Positions 24,913 to 35,616 of a stretch of 64,000 nucleotides of DNA are shown one piece after another. Every line of letters starts with the position of its first letter. Position 1 is the first letter of the stretch. Below the pieces are notes generated by a model. That model ran no database searches, was not told where the DNA came from, and was given only the letters and a program-made list of their open reading frames with translations. A program made the position numbers and the translations under genes. The DNA comes from Bettongia penicillata ogilbyi (Eukaryota; Chordata; Mammalia; Diprotodontia; Potoroidae), in assembly GCA_023548195.1 (NCBI GenBank), contig JAJHZJ010000251.1, positions 1,612,001-1,676,000 on the forward strand, written 5' to 3'.

Positions 24913-25466
24913 AGTGGGAGTGTATAAATGGTAGGGTATTGGTTTTTACTGGGGGTGAAACACTCATTTCTGACCTCCCACATTTTCCCACAGAGTAATT
25001 ACACTTTGTAGAGAGTTTGTCCTTAGCAGTCCAAGGCATATTCTAGCTTCCTGTGACTTAGATTATGAAGACCTAATCCTGGACCTGAGAAATGTCCTCA
25101 TTTTTCTGTAACAATGGGGATAAGCAAGACCTTGGTGCCTAGGGAAATTCTTCCTTAAGTCTGAGATAAATTTATACCAAAGGACGGGGATATCTCTTGT
25201 GGGCAATCCCTCACTTTACTGACACATCAGAGAACCTCTCTAACTCAGCCTCATCCATGCCAGGATTGGAATTCTTGATGCTCATTTCCACTATCTTGCC
25301 TGTTTGACTCTGCTACCTCTTTTCCCCATGTTTGAGACCATTAACTGAGCCTTGTAAACCTTTTCAGTCATTGTTTACCCCCACTCTGAAAATTCCTCAA
25401 TACTACCTGCTAATTTAGTCACTTTGCTGCATGATCATTTTCAAGTCAGGTCAGGCATTTTTAATG

Positions 25467-25476
25467 TGCGTGTGTG

Positions 25477-25509
<33 letters not shown>

Positions 25510-25510
25510 A
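25467..25510. repeat. (TG)n microsatellite
   Basis: About 20 TG units with a few TGCG interruptions. Confidence 0.93.
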
Positions 25511-25730
25511 GGTCCCTTTGATAAATGAAATTGATACACCTTTCTCAAAATAATATTTTTAAAGATATAGCAAAAATCGATAAGATAACAAAGGAAACCA
25601 ACTATATTGAAATAGTTATCAGTTACTGCTTTGGTAGAATTACAGAGATATCATTAGGTTCAAATGAGCAAATGGATGCAAAGTACTTTGAAAACCTCAA
25701 CAGGCTATATAAATTCCAGTTATGATAATT

Positions 25731-25845
25731 ACTGCTACTATGACTACCACCACTACTACCACTACTACCACCACTAATAAATACCATTCCTACTGCTGCT
25801 GCTGCTGCTACTACTGGTAGCAGCAGCAGCAGCAGCAGCAAAAGC

Positions 25846-25891
<46 letters not shown>

Positions 25892-25893
25892 AT
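25731..25893. repeat. Compound triplet repeat with CTG/CAG hairpin
   Basis: ACT/ACC triplets lead into CTG units, then CAG units, then about 16 GTA units. 25793-25811 and 25817-25835 are exact reverse complements (19-bp stem, 5-nt loop tactg), so this part can fold into a strong hairpin. The poly-Leu, poly-Ala and poly-Ser frames are repeat artefacts. Confidence 0.95.
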
Positions 25894-27220
25894 AGTAGCC
25901 TCCACTCATCAGGCCCCCATTCTGGTTATTTCTGCAGAGCTCAAGTAATGTTTATAGAACAAAACATAGGTTTGCTGGTGTTTCACAATGGGACTTTCTA
26001 GGGGAAAAATGTATGCAAACTTATTTTTATATTTAATCTTTATTTTAATACTTTCTTAAATCTAGACAATCAAAAAAATAAATCAAACCTGGATTTGTAA
26101 AGACTGCTGATTTTTGAGTCATAAATGTTTAAATTGGAAATTTAACAATTGACTCTTGTGAACTCTGTGAGCTAGATGCAGAACACCCCTGGAGCTGTCC
26201 AAATATCCAGAAAATGGATTCACAGATGGGAGCTTAAGAACATCTGGAGCTATTTGTCAGAGGTCTTCTGCACTCCACCAGCTTGCCCTCATTCATCCAG
26301 CAGGTGGGGATGTGGTGTTGTCCCAGGAGAAGATAGCTTACTGACAGTAGGGGGACACCTCTGGGAGTGGAAAGGTCGCCTTCTCCCACATGCTCCACTT
26401 TGAACACTGCTGACTCCAAAAGTTGACTGTCTACACAATGTGTTTATTTCTCCCAAATTTTAAACCAAATAATCTACATTAGGTCCATATGAGAAAAATT
26501 ACCTCTCCCCTACTTCCTCTCTTTCCCCCATCTCACAAAAAAGAAGCATTATTAGAAAAAAAAAAGTGATGAACATAATTTGGCAATAATACCTCACTGA
26601 ATTTCTTTGTCAGTTCTAAGTTGAGTTCCCTCCTGGATGGTAATTTTTCACAGATTTCTTTGCTATTCATACGCTTTGATATTATCTTAAACAACAGCTT
26701 CCTACTTAATTCTGAATGTACAGGCTTTTGGGAAACTTCCTAGTCTGTCCTTTGGCTTTAAGGATTTGAATAATGGTTATAGCCAAACAAAATTTTCTGT
26801 TTAAGAAAAAAAAAAATTCCCTTCATTGTATTCTTTCTGGGATTTGTGCTCCTAGTATATAGGTGACTATGCTCCTTTGTTCCCCACCCTTAGTATTGAA
26901 ATGATTAGAAAAAGTAATTGAGCAGATTTAGTGACAAAGTAGATTAGTGTCCTGTCCTTTAATGCACCCAAGCACTAAGTGATGGGAAGTGATTTTAGTA
27001 CCTGCCTTATCTGGAATGACAGGAAATCATTCTGATTTAAAAGCTTTAAACATCACCTGGAGTATTAGTTCGACCAGCTTCAACCTGGTAATATACATGG
27101 TAACCCCTACTTCCCAAGTGCTTATGAGGGACTGGGCAAGTAAATGTTTGATGAGCCTCATTAGCTTGTCTTCATCCAGAAACTCTGAGAGAAGAATTGA
27201 CCTGTCTGTCCATGATCTGT
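25894..27220. other. Unassigned intergenic DNA
   Basis: No gene recognised. Around 26440-26700, T/C-rich sequence faintly resembles antisense L1 3' UTR, but too weakly to call. Open frames at 26176-26403 and 26989-27240 show no protein-like pattern. Confidence 0.45.
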
Positions 27221-27424
27221 GTGTGTGTGTGTGTGTTTAATTTGTAGAAAGAAAATATATCTGAGGCTAAGAACCTCATTTTGTTACTATGCATACAAAT
27301 ATTTTCATTCAGATCAAAATGTCACAGATAGTTGTCTTCTCCATATTATTATACTTATTGACAGAATATGCATATAAAATACACACACACACAAAACAAC
27401 ACATACACATACACAAATGACAGT

Positions 27425-27530
27425 AAATTGAAAGTTCCTTGGAGGTAGAGGTATGACTTTTTATTTCTCCCATATTTGCTAGCAAAGTCATCCTATTAAA
27501 AGGGTTTAATAAACATTAGCTGAATCAAAG
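27425..27530 (+). repeat. L2 LINE 3'-terminus fragment
   Basis: 'gttccttggaggtagaggta' and 'gggtttaataaacattagct' match the L2 ending pattern. Confidence 0.5.
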
Positions 27531-27539
27531 TGGGTGTGT

Positions 27540-27860
27540 ATGCATACTTCCTGATATATATCTATATATCTATATATTCACACATATATATGATTGAAGT
27601 ATGTTTGTATTTGTAATTGTATATCCACACAAAAGTATCATGATTTAATGGATGATGGAGTCAGAATGACTGGTTTCATATGCTTCTTTGAACATATAAT
27701 AATTTTAGTTCATGGGCAAAGCACTAAACCTCTCAGTTTTGCAGGAAACTCTGTTAGATAAGAACATATGTATATCTGTCTGTACATATATCTAGGCATA
27801 GATATATGTATATTTATCTACTCATAGAGACATATCTATCTATATCTAGTTGATAAGTAG
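27540..27860. repeat. TATC/TATA-rich low-complexity segments
   Basis: Scattered TATA, TCTA and CATA runs (27555-27592, 27765-27850) within ordinary AT-rich DNA. Confidence 0.7.
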
Positions 27861-28324
27861 ATGTTGATAAAAGTTAAATACAGATCAGATATAGTTATAG
27901 GTAAGTGTTGAAAGGAAAATAATTCATTTGAACTTTCATCTTGATTAAGGAGAAAAAAATCTCAGGATAAAGAAAATTAAGACATTTTAACTATGTCAAG
28001 GTAGCAATACATGGATGGACAGAAGATCAGCTATGACTTTAAGGTGGAAACAGCTTTTATGTGTAAATTTAAGATTATTCAGATAGGTCCACCTCAGCAA
28101 AAAAGGTAGAACCCTTGAATCTCATTTCCTTCCCAAGGTAGGAAGAAGAGGAAGGAGTATGTGACAAAGAGCCTGAGATATAAAAACTATAAATTTGTGT
28201 CTCCTTCTACACCAGAGCCTCCCACAACACTGTTTGATAAGCAGAGTTGGGAACAATGGGTAACAGAGTCACCTTAACTTTCAACATATACCTAAGCACT
28301 TTGATTTAGTACCACTTGCCTTCT

Positions 28325-28400
28325 CCCATTCAGAGGGATACCTGGATTGCGTGTGGCACACAGTAAGCACTTAATAAATACTTCTTGCTGTCTTATTTTA
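28325..28400 (+). repeat. L2 LINE 3'-terminus fragment
   Basis: 'gtggcacacagtaagcactt' followed by 'aataaatacttcttgctgt' is a typical L2-like ending. Confidence 0.55.
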
Positions 28401-28682
28401 CTGATGTTATTCATTTGGATGAGTTTAAAATTAGTTCATTATCAAGTATCTTAATTAGCCATGACTGTAGTAATCTACATAAATTATACCTTTTGGTCTG
28501 CCATGCATGAGAGTTATTTGGTTACTTTTAAGGAGGAATGAGAAGCTGAGAAAACCTGGGAAGTATTATGGTAGTGCTGCTTTTGAGCTCTTAACTCAGG
28601 AATGTTCTGTTTTGTTTTAATTTTCTGACTTGGTTCTATTTCAATGCAAGGGATGAATTTAAAAAGTGAGTTGTACTTTAAA

Positions 28683-28687
<5 letters not shown>

Positions 28688-28747
<60 letters not shown>

Positions 28748-28748
28748 T
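28688..28748. repeat. (AT)n microsatellite
   Basis: About 60 bp of uninterrupted AT dinucleotides, self-complementary and able to extrude a cruciform. The Tyr/Ile frame over it is an artefact. Confidence 0.95.
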
Positions 28749-29885
28749 AAGCGATCCAGTGCCCCTGCCTCTTAGAAGTAATCCTCTCTCTCATGTCACC
28801 TCCCATGGCACTCATTGATCCAGATACTTAGCGTATTATGATCATATACTTTTTAATAACATGGAGAAAAATGTGAAAGAAAATATGAACTTTCTCTGCT
28901 GAATACATACTGGGTCTACTTCTCTATCTCCTACCATGACATGCCTGAAGTTCCCAGAAGAAAGAAAAAGAATAGCAGGAAGAACGTTGACTTCTTTCTT
29001 AGGCTCACTGATTCCAGGTAAAACTGGAGAGATGCTGTTTCCTGGCCCACACACAGGGGTCCTAGTCTCCTCATCAGGCTCTGGGCAATATGGATTGTGG
29101 TTCCATCATCATTGCCTGTGGTGGCCCTTGCTGATTCTGCATCTCAGTGGCACTTGCTGCTCATATCAGTGATGAACCAGCTTGGCAGAAACAAGACAGG
29201 AATGTCATTTTTTTTATCCTGTTGAGCTGCTTTTGTTCTTTTAGCAAAAAGAGAACCATTACACTCAAAGAGAGTAGAGGTTACTCTTTTTCTCATGACA
29301 AGATCTCAGATATTGGTTTACTAGTACTCTCTCTGTGAATCGTTTCTTTAGGCCCAGAGAAAATAGGAGCTCAAATAAATAAAAGGGCAGATCAACTCTC
29401 CTGATCTACACACGCACACACACAAACACACACACACATATGGATACATAAATAGGCACACACAGAAGTGCTCATGTTCTGTGATTTTTGCCCACAAAAT
29501 GTGAACTCCCTCCAGAATGCATACTGAGAATCATCTGTACCTTAGTAGAACAGCCTTAGGGCATTTCCTGAGGTATACAAAACTGAATTGTATTGCCTAG
29601 GATGGCAGTGTCAGAATAGAACTCACTCAAACCTTGCTTGACCTTCCCTACTCCAAGGTCAGCATTATTATTCCACAGTACTATATAATTTCTCTTTGTC
29701 CATTGCAAGAGCAATAAAATTCCCTGGTATTTGGTTAATCAAACTACTTTCGGTGTCCTAAAACTTAGGACTTCAATAGTTTAAGTAGTTCTGATTTTGT
29801 CAATGTGGTTATGCTCTTTACTGACACAGATTTCAACAGGTCTAAAACTCAACAGATGGTCTTCAAGAATTGTGGCTTTCCCAAC
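28749..29885. other. Unassigned intergenic DNA
   Basis: No gene recognised. A CA run lies at 29410-29440. Open frames at 28842-29338 lack recognisable motifs, splice-flanked exon structure or family resemblance. Confidence 0.45.
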
Positions 29886-30732
29886 TGATGTACATCCAAA
29901 GATTATAAAGAGGTAATTCTTAAGAGCAGAAATAAATGCTACCCAGAACTATATGAAAAGAAAATTCTCCGAATCACTAATAATTAGAGAATTAGAAATT
30001 AACAGAATTCTGAGATCCTGTTTCACAATCATCAGCTTGGCAAAGCTGACCTAAAGAAAAATAATATTGGTTGACTTTGGGAAACCAGACACATCAATGC
30101 ACCCTTAGTGAATCTGTGAATTGGAACAGACATTATGGAAATCAATTTGGCAACATACTCTAAAAATGACAAAAACAGATGTCTTTTGACCCAGTAGCAA
30201 TAATTTATCAATGAAAGAAGGAAAAACAAAACAAACAAAAAAACTAAGAAGGTTACTATGAAATTGTAAATGAGTAAGCACATTGTATTATATGGACATT
30301 ATTAAACATTACAGTGCCATAATAAATGTTGAAAGAGGTATTTTTAGGGAAACCTGGGAAGACTGGAATAAACTGAGAGATCAGAATCCAAAGAAAAATT
30401 TGAACAATAACAAAAACATTATAAAGATAAATGACTTTGGAAGAATTGTAACTCTGATCAGTGCAATCACCAAATGTAGTTCCAGAGGACTATTGATAAG
30501 GCATTACCTCTACTCTCCTGATAAAGAGGCAATGGGCAAAATATGCAGAATGAGACTCCCATTTTTAAATATCTCCAAGATGGCAATTAGTTTTCCTTGA
30601 CTGTTTGTTTATTACAAGGGTTTCATTTTCTTAATTTTTCTTTCACAATCACCACTTCTTCCTTGTAGTGGTGAGGACAAATAGGAGAGAGAAAAAAACT
30701 AAATGCATGACTTGAAATAAAAAAAAAAAAAG
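29886..30732 (+). mobile_element. Old 5'-truncated L1 (ORF2 end and 3' UTR)
   Basis: Contains decayed ORF2 C-terminal words ('aatcactaataattagagaa', 'aacagacattatggaaatca', 'tgacccagtagcaataattt') and a frame with ETWEDWNKLRDQ that parallels the long L1 at 42140 (ETWKDIYELM). It ends with an A-run at about 30718-30732, directly before the next L1 begins. Confidence 0.75.
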
Positions 30733-30741
30733 TAAAAGGGG

Positions 30742-32490
30742 GCAGAGTCAAGATGGCAGAGTGAGAGCAAGTACTCGACTAAGCTCTAGGACAAACTCCT
30801 TCAGAAACCTCTAAAAAGAGAATCAGAACAAATTTTAGAATGTCAGAATCCAATAGGAGATAGAGAGTGGCAGATTTCCAATACAGGACAGCCTGGAAGG
30901 TCAACAGGAAGGATCTGCTGCACAGGGCTGGAGGATCACAGGGTGCAAAGGGTACATCAGCATGGAACCCGAAACAGTAAAGTCAAACAGGAAGCACTGG
31001 GCATTCTGAAGCAGCAGCAGAGCTGATTTTCAAACATCAGCTGAAGATGGGAATCCAGTGGAATTGAGTGAGAGAGAACCACAGAACCACAGGTAACAGC
31101 AGCAGCTGCTCCTGAGACTATCGGTCCACAGATTAAATATCTGTAAGTCACTTGCTTGAACTTCTGGGAGCTAAGATGGCAGAGTAATTGGTAAATGCTC
31201 TGTCTCTCTCCTTGTTGACCTTGAAAAACCCAGTGAATATTTCCCCAGGAAAAATCTCGAAACAGTGGGATCAGTCAAAAGGGTAAACAGTCTCTTAGCC
31301 TATGAAACTAGGAAAGTGGGGTCCCTATTGCTGTGGCTGAAGGGGAACAGTGCAGGACCAGAGCTGTCCAAGATAGCCCCACCTCAGCGAGATCCTGAGG
31401 ACAATCAGGAGGAGATCCTGAGCCCCGGGGGGGAGGAGCATGTAATCATCTACACCAGAACCCAAGGCATGTTTCAGCACTGCCAGGGAAATCAGGAAGA
31501 CACTAGAGCAGACAGGGTTCACCAGCTTCTGAGCTTGCCTATACTCTAGCTCAGCAGAAGAGACCTCCTGTGACCAGACCAACCCACCTGCACACTTAAT
31601 GTAGCTAGCTCCAGGGTAACTCTGGGAAAACTCAGAAAGATTTCACTTGGCCTCTGCTTTGGCAAACCAGCCAGCTCATCACCAGGTAAACTGCAGCATT
31701 TTCACTTCTAGCTGAAAGAATCAGAGGCCACAATACACAAACCCTCAAGTTCTAAGTATAAGAACTGTGGGACAGAGCACTCTGTGCCCCAGAAACAAAG
31801 ATAACACTTTAAAAGTCAGAAAAAGAGCTGGAAGTCAAGATGGTAGAGTGATCAGTAATTGCTATTTCCCTCCCTTTGTTGACCTTGAAAAGCCCAGAAA
31901 ATATTTCCCCAGGAAAAATCCTGGAACTGTGGAATCAGTTGAAGGGGTAAATAATCTCTTAGCCCATGAAGCTAGGAAGATCACTAAGGAGGGGCTCTCT
32001 TGCTGCAGCTGAAGGGGACCAGTGCAGGACAGGAGCTGTCCCAGACAGCCTCATGTCAGCAAACCTGGAGGAAATCTTGAGCCCCAGGGGGGTGGAGTCC
32101 ACAGCCACCAGCACCAGGATTCTAGGCATGCCTCACCACTCCAGGGGAAGTGGGAAGACACTAGAACAGATGAGATCAACAACCACTGAGCTTGTCTATG
32201 CTCCAGATCAGCAGAGGAGACCTCCTGTGACCAGATTACCCCTCCCCCACAGGTAACACAGCAAACTCCATGGTAACTCCAGGGAAACTCAAAAAGATTT
32301 CACCTGGCCTCTGCTTTCCAGCAACAGCCTGCTCAGTACTAAGTAAGCTGCAGCATTTAGGCTTCTAGTTGAAAGAACCATAGGTTACAATAGGCACAGC
32401 CTCAAGTTCTAGGCACAAGAACTGTGCGACAAAGCTTCCTGTGCCCTAGAAACAGAGATCTAGTTTAAAAGCCAGGAAAAGGGTAATCAT
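30742..32490 (+). promoter_or_regulatory. L1 5' UTR with two tandem monomers and a distinct leading module
   Basis: Leading module 30742-31160 starts agagtcaagatggcagagtg. Monomer 1 is about 31161-31824 and monomer 2 about 31825-32489. The monomers align throughout: both have 'tgttgaccttgaaaa', 'atttccccaggaaaaatc', 'agacctcctgtgaccaga' and 'tcctgtgcc'/'tctgtgcc' ends. Each module begins with an AAGATGG core, the YY1-type motif of L1 promoters. Tandem promoter monomers are known in mouse L1; here I infer the role. Confidence 0.75.
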
Positions 32491-32491
32491 C

Positions 32492-33525
32492 ATGAGTAAG
32501 AAGCAAAGTAGAAAAGACCATAGAATCTTTCTGTGGGGACAAGGACCAAAACACGAATACCAAAGAAGTCAGCATTGAGACTGTACACCATCCTGAAACT
32601 TCAGGAGGAAATAGGACCTGGTCTGAAGCACAGAGAGAGTTTTTAGAAGAGATCAGGAAGGATTTTAAAAGCAACATTAGAGAATTAGAAGAAAAACTGA
32701 CCAATGACCTTAAAAATAAGGAAAAAGAAAACACAGAAGAATTTAAAAGGAAAATTGAACAAATGAAAAAGGATGTACAAAACGTACGTTGAGAAAATAA
32801 CTCATTAAAAGGAACAGTTGGACAGATGAAAAAGGAGATGCAAAAGTTAAATGAAGAAAACAATTTGATAAAAATTAGAATTGGGTAAGTAGAAGCTAAT
32901 GACTATATGAGACATCAAGAGTCAGTCAAATAGAATCTAAAGCATGAAAAGATAGAAGAAAATGTAAAATATGTAATCAGAAAAACAACTGACCTGGAAA
33001 ATAGATCCAGGACAGAAAATCTAAGCATCATTGGTCTACCAGAAAACCATGATGAAAAACAGAGCCTGAGCAACATCTTCCAAGAAATCATCAAGGAAAA
33101 TTGTCCAGAAATCCTAGATCCAGAGGGCAAAATAGTCATTGAAAGAACCCACCATTCATCTCTTGAAAGGGATCCCAAATTAAAAAACACCAAGGAATAT
33201 TGTTGCCAAATTCCAGAACTACCGAGTGAAGGAGAAAATACTGCAGTCAATGAGAAAGAAACAATTAAAATATCAAGAATCTACAGTCAGGATCACACAG
33301 GACCTTGCAGCTTTTATATTCAAAGATCAGATGGATTGGAATACGATATTCCAGAAGGCAAAGGATCTGGGACTACAACAAAGGATCCCTGAAAAGTTGA
33401 GCATAATATTTCAGATAAGCAGATGGACATTCAATGAAATAAGAGATTTCCAGACCTTCCTGATGAAAAGGTCAGAGCTCAATAGAAAATTTGATCTTCA
33501 AACACAGGTCTCAAGGGAAGCATAA
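32492..33525 (+). pseudogene. L1 ORF1 (RNA-binding protein), decayed
   Basis: The start codon follows the 5' UTR (MSKKQSRKDHRIF). Coiled-coil-like, Lys/Glu-rich sequence follows. The C-terminal part is open from 33226 (ITQDLAAFIFKDQMDWNTIF, then FQKAKDLGL) to a TAA at 33523. The span of about 344 codons suits L1 ORF1p. Several stops and frameshifts break the first two thirds, so no product is expected. ORF1p normally coats L1 RNA as a trimer. Confidence 0.85.
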
Positions 33526-33980
33526 GAAGGTAAATGGGGAAAAAAACAACAAAAAAATAAAACTTATTATTCAATATGGGCAAACTCTTTGCATCCCTAT
33601 AAGGGAAGATGACACTTGTTAATCTTGAGAATTGTATATTTATATTAATATATAAAAGGGATATACATAGATAGAGGGAGTGGTATAAAGCAAATGATGC
33701 TATGATAAAAATGTGATTTAAGGGTGCAAAGGACTGTAATGGGGAAGTGAAAAAGAGGAGGTAGAAAAAGGTAAATTGCATAATAAGAAGAGGCACAAAA
33801 ATATATTCCAGGAAAGGGAAAGAGGGGAGGGAGATTAGCACTGTTAGAGAGTTATTTTCATCTCACTTGGTTCAAGGATGGAACAAAAGCTCAGTTAAGT
33901 ACAGAAATACAACTAGCTCTATTGGCAGTAGGAGGGGAAGAAGGAAAGAAAAGGGAGGGGAGGCTAAAAGGGAGGGAAGA
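33526..33980 (+). other. L1 inter-ORF spacer
   Basis: A-rich to purine-rich spacer between the ORF1 stop and the first recognisable ORF2 codons. Parts ('aagatgacacttgttaatct', 'gttattttcatctcacttgg') seem related to the region after ORF1 in the ORF1-only copies at 39650-39990. The last 50 bp is GA-rich and replaces the expected first codons of ORF2. Confidence 0.55.
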
Positions 33981-34662
33981 ACTAGCAGAATGGATTAAAA
34001 ATCATGATGCAGGGGGAAGAGCCAAGATGGTGGAGTAGAAAGACTCACGTATGCTAGCTCCGAACCCATAGCCCATAAATTTCCTGTAAAAAGAACTACC
34101 CACAAATTCTGGAGCAGTGGAAGCCATGCAGCAATGGAGTGGAGGAGATTTCCATTCCAGAGAGCCCTAAAAAACCAACCTCAAAGGTGCGTCATGCACC
34201 GGACAGTGGAGCCCAGCCCTGCCCTGCCCTGGCCACATAGCCCTGAGAGGAGCAGATCCGAGCAGGCTTCAGGGACAGAACCTCCAGTGGAGGAGAAGGT
34301 CCTTCCACCAACAGGCGCTACAGGTCAGTGAGAGAGATTTCTGGGCTGGCCAAGAGGGGAGCAGGGTGGCTCTGTGACTCCAGGCCCCTCGGGAGGCAGT
34401 TGCGGCCTGGGACTCCCGGAGCAGACAGGACCTCAGATCCATTACAGAAGTTCTCTGCATAAACCCCCTGAGGGAACTGAGCCTGGGAGGTGTCCCTGCC
34501 CCCACCAGAGCACCAAAACTTAAGCTCACATCAAATAGCAGCCACACCTGCCACTGAAAGCCCTGAGACTGGGGAGCAGCATTTGAATCACAGACCCCAA
34601 ACACTAGCTGGGCAGATCTAGGCAGTGGTGGAGAGGAATCTCAGAAGTCAAGTAACTAGCTG

Positions 34663-34954
34663 GGAAAATGCCCAGAAAAGGGAAAAAAATAAGACCATAG
34701 AAGGTCACTTTCTTGGGGAAAAGATGTTTCCACCTTTCCTTTCTGATGAGGAAGTACAATGCTTACCATCAGGGAAAGACACAAAAGCCAAGGCCTCTGT
34801 GTCCCAAACATCCGAAATAGATATCCAATGGTCTCAGGCCATGGAAGAGCTCAAAAAAGATTTTAAAAATCAAATTAGACAGGTGGAGGAAAAACTGGGA
34901 AGAGAAATGAGAGAGATGCAAGAAAAAATGAAAAACGGGTCAATACCTTGTTAA
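34663..34954 (+). pseudogene. ORF1 N-terminal remnant of HAL1-like copy 1
   Basis: The proper start is 'atgcccagaaaag' near 34667, matching MPRKGKKNKTIE in copy 2. A frameshift follows early. The frame then reads MFPPFLSDEEVQCLPSGKD and a coiled-coil stretch (KKDFKNQIRQVEEKLGREMR) before a stop. The RNA-binding middle and C-terminal domains are absent because of the internal deletion. Confidence 0.75.
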
Positions 34955-35582
34955 AGGAGACTCAAAGAAATGCTGAAGAAAATAACACCTTGAAAAACAG
35001 GCTAACTCAATTGGCAAAAGAGGAGAGCTGAGAAAAAAAACCAAGAAGTTTACCCTCATCACATTAGACTAAAGGAAGGAATAAAATGCGCACTTATTTT
35101 GGTATGAAAACCTATCTTACAATACAGAAAAGAGGGGGAAAAGGAGATAAGCAGTGGGGGGGGGATGATGGAAGGGAGGACAGGGGGAGGAGTGAGCAAT
35201 TTGAATTCAACAGTGGGAGGGACAGGATCAAAAGACAGAACAGAAAGAATGGGGAGCAGGATAGGATGGAGGGAAATATAGATAGTCTTACACAACATGA
35301 CTATTATGGAAGTCATTTGCAAAACTGCACAGATAGGGGCTATATTGAATTGCCTGCCTTCCCAAAGGGAATGGGTGGGGTGGGAGGGATGGGGAGAATT
35401 TGGAACTCAAAGTTTTAGGAACAACTGTTTAGTATTGTTGTTGCTACTAGGAAAGAAGACATACAGTTAATGAGGAATAGAAAGTTATCTGGCCCTACAG
35501 GAGAAAAGAGAAGATGGAGACAGGAGAAGGGAGGGATGACAGAAGAGAGGGTCGATTGGAGATAGGGAAAATTAGATTGCTT

Positions 35583-35616
35583 GGGGTATTGGGGTGGGGG
35601 GAGGGGATAAAAGGGG
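35583..35616 (+). other. G-rich tract in L1-type 3' UTR (possible G-quadruplex)
   Basis: Contains four or more G-runs, including ggggtggggggagggg and a later gggg. G-rich 3' UTR tracts are a known feature of mammalian L1; the equivalent lies at 40568-40593 in copy 2. Confidence 0.6.

Noticed and set aside
28514..28744. Minus-strand frame beginning with Tyr/Ile repeats
   Set aside because: The start lies in the (AT)n microsatellite and the remainder has no protein-like pattern.
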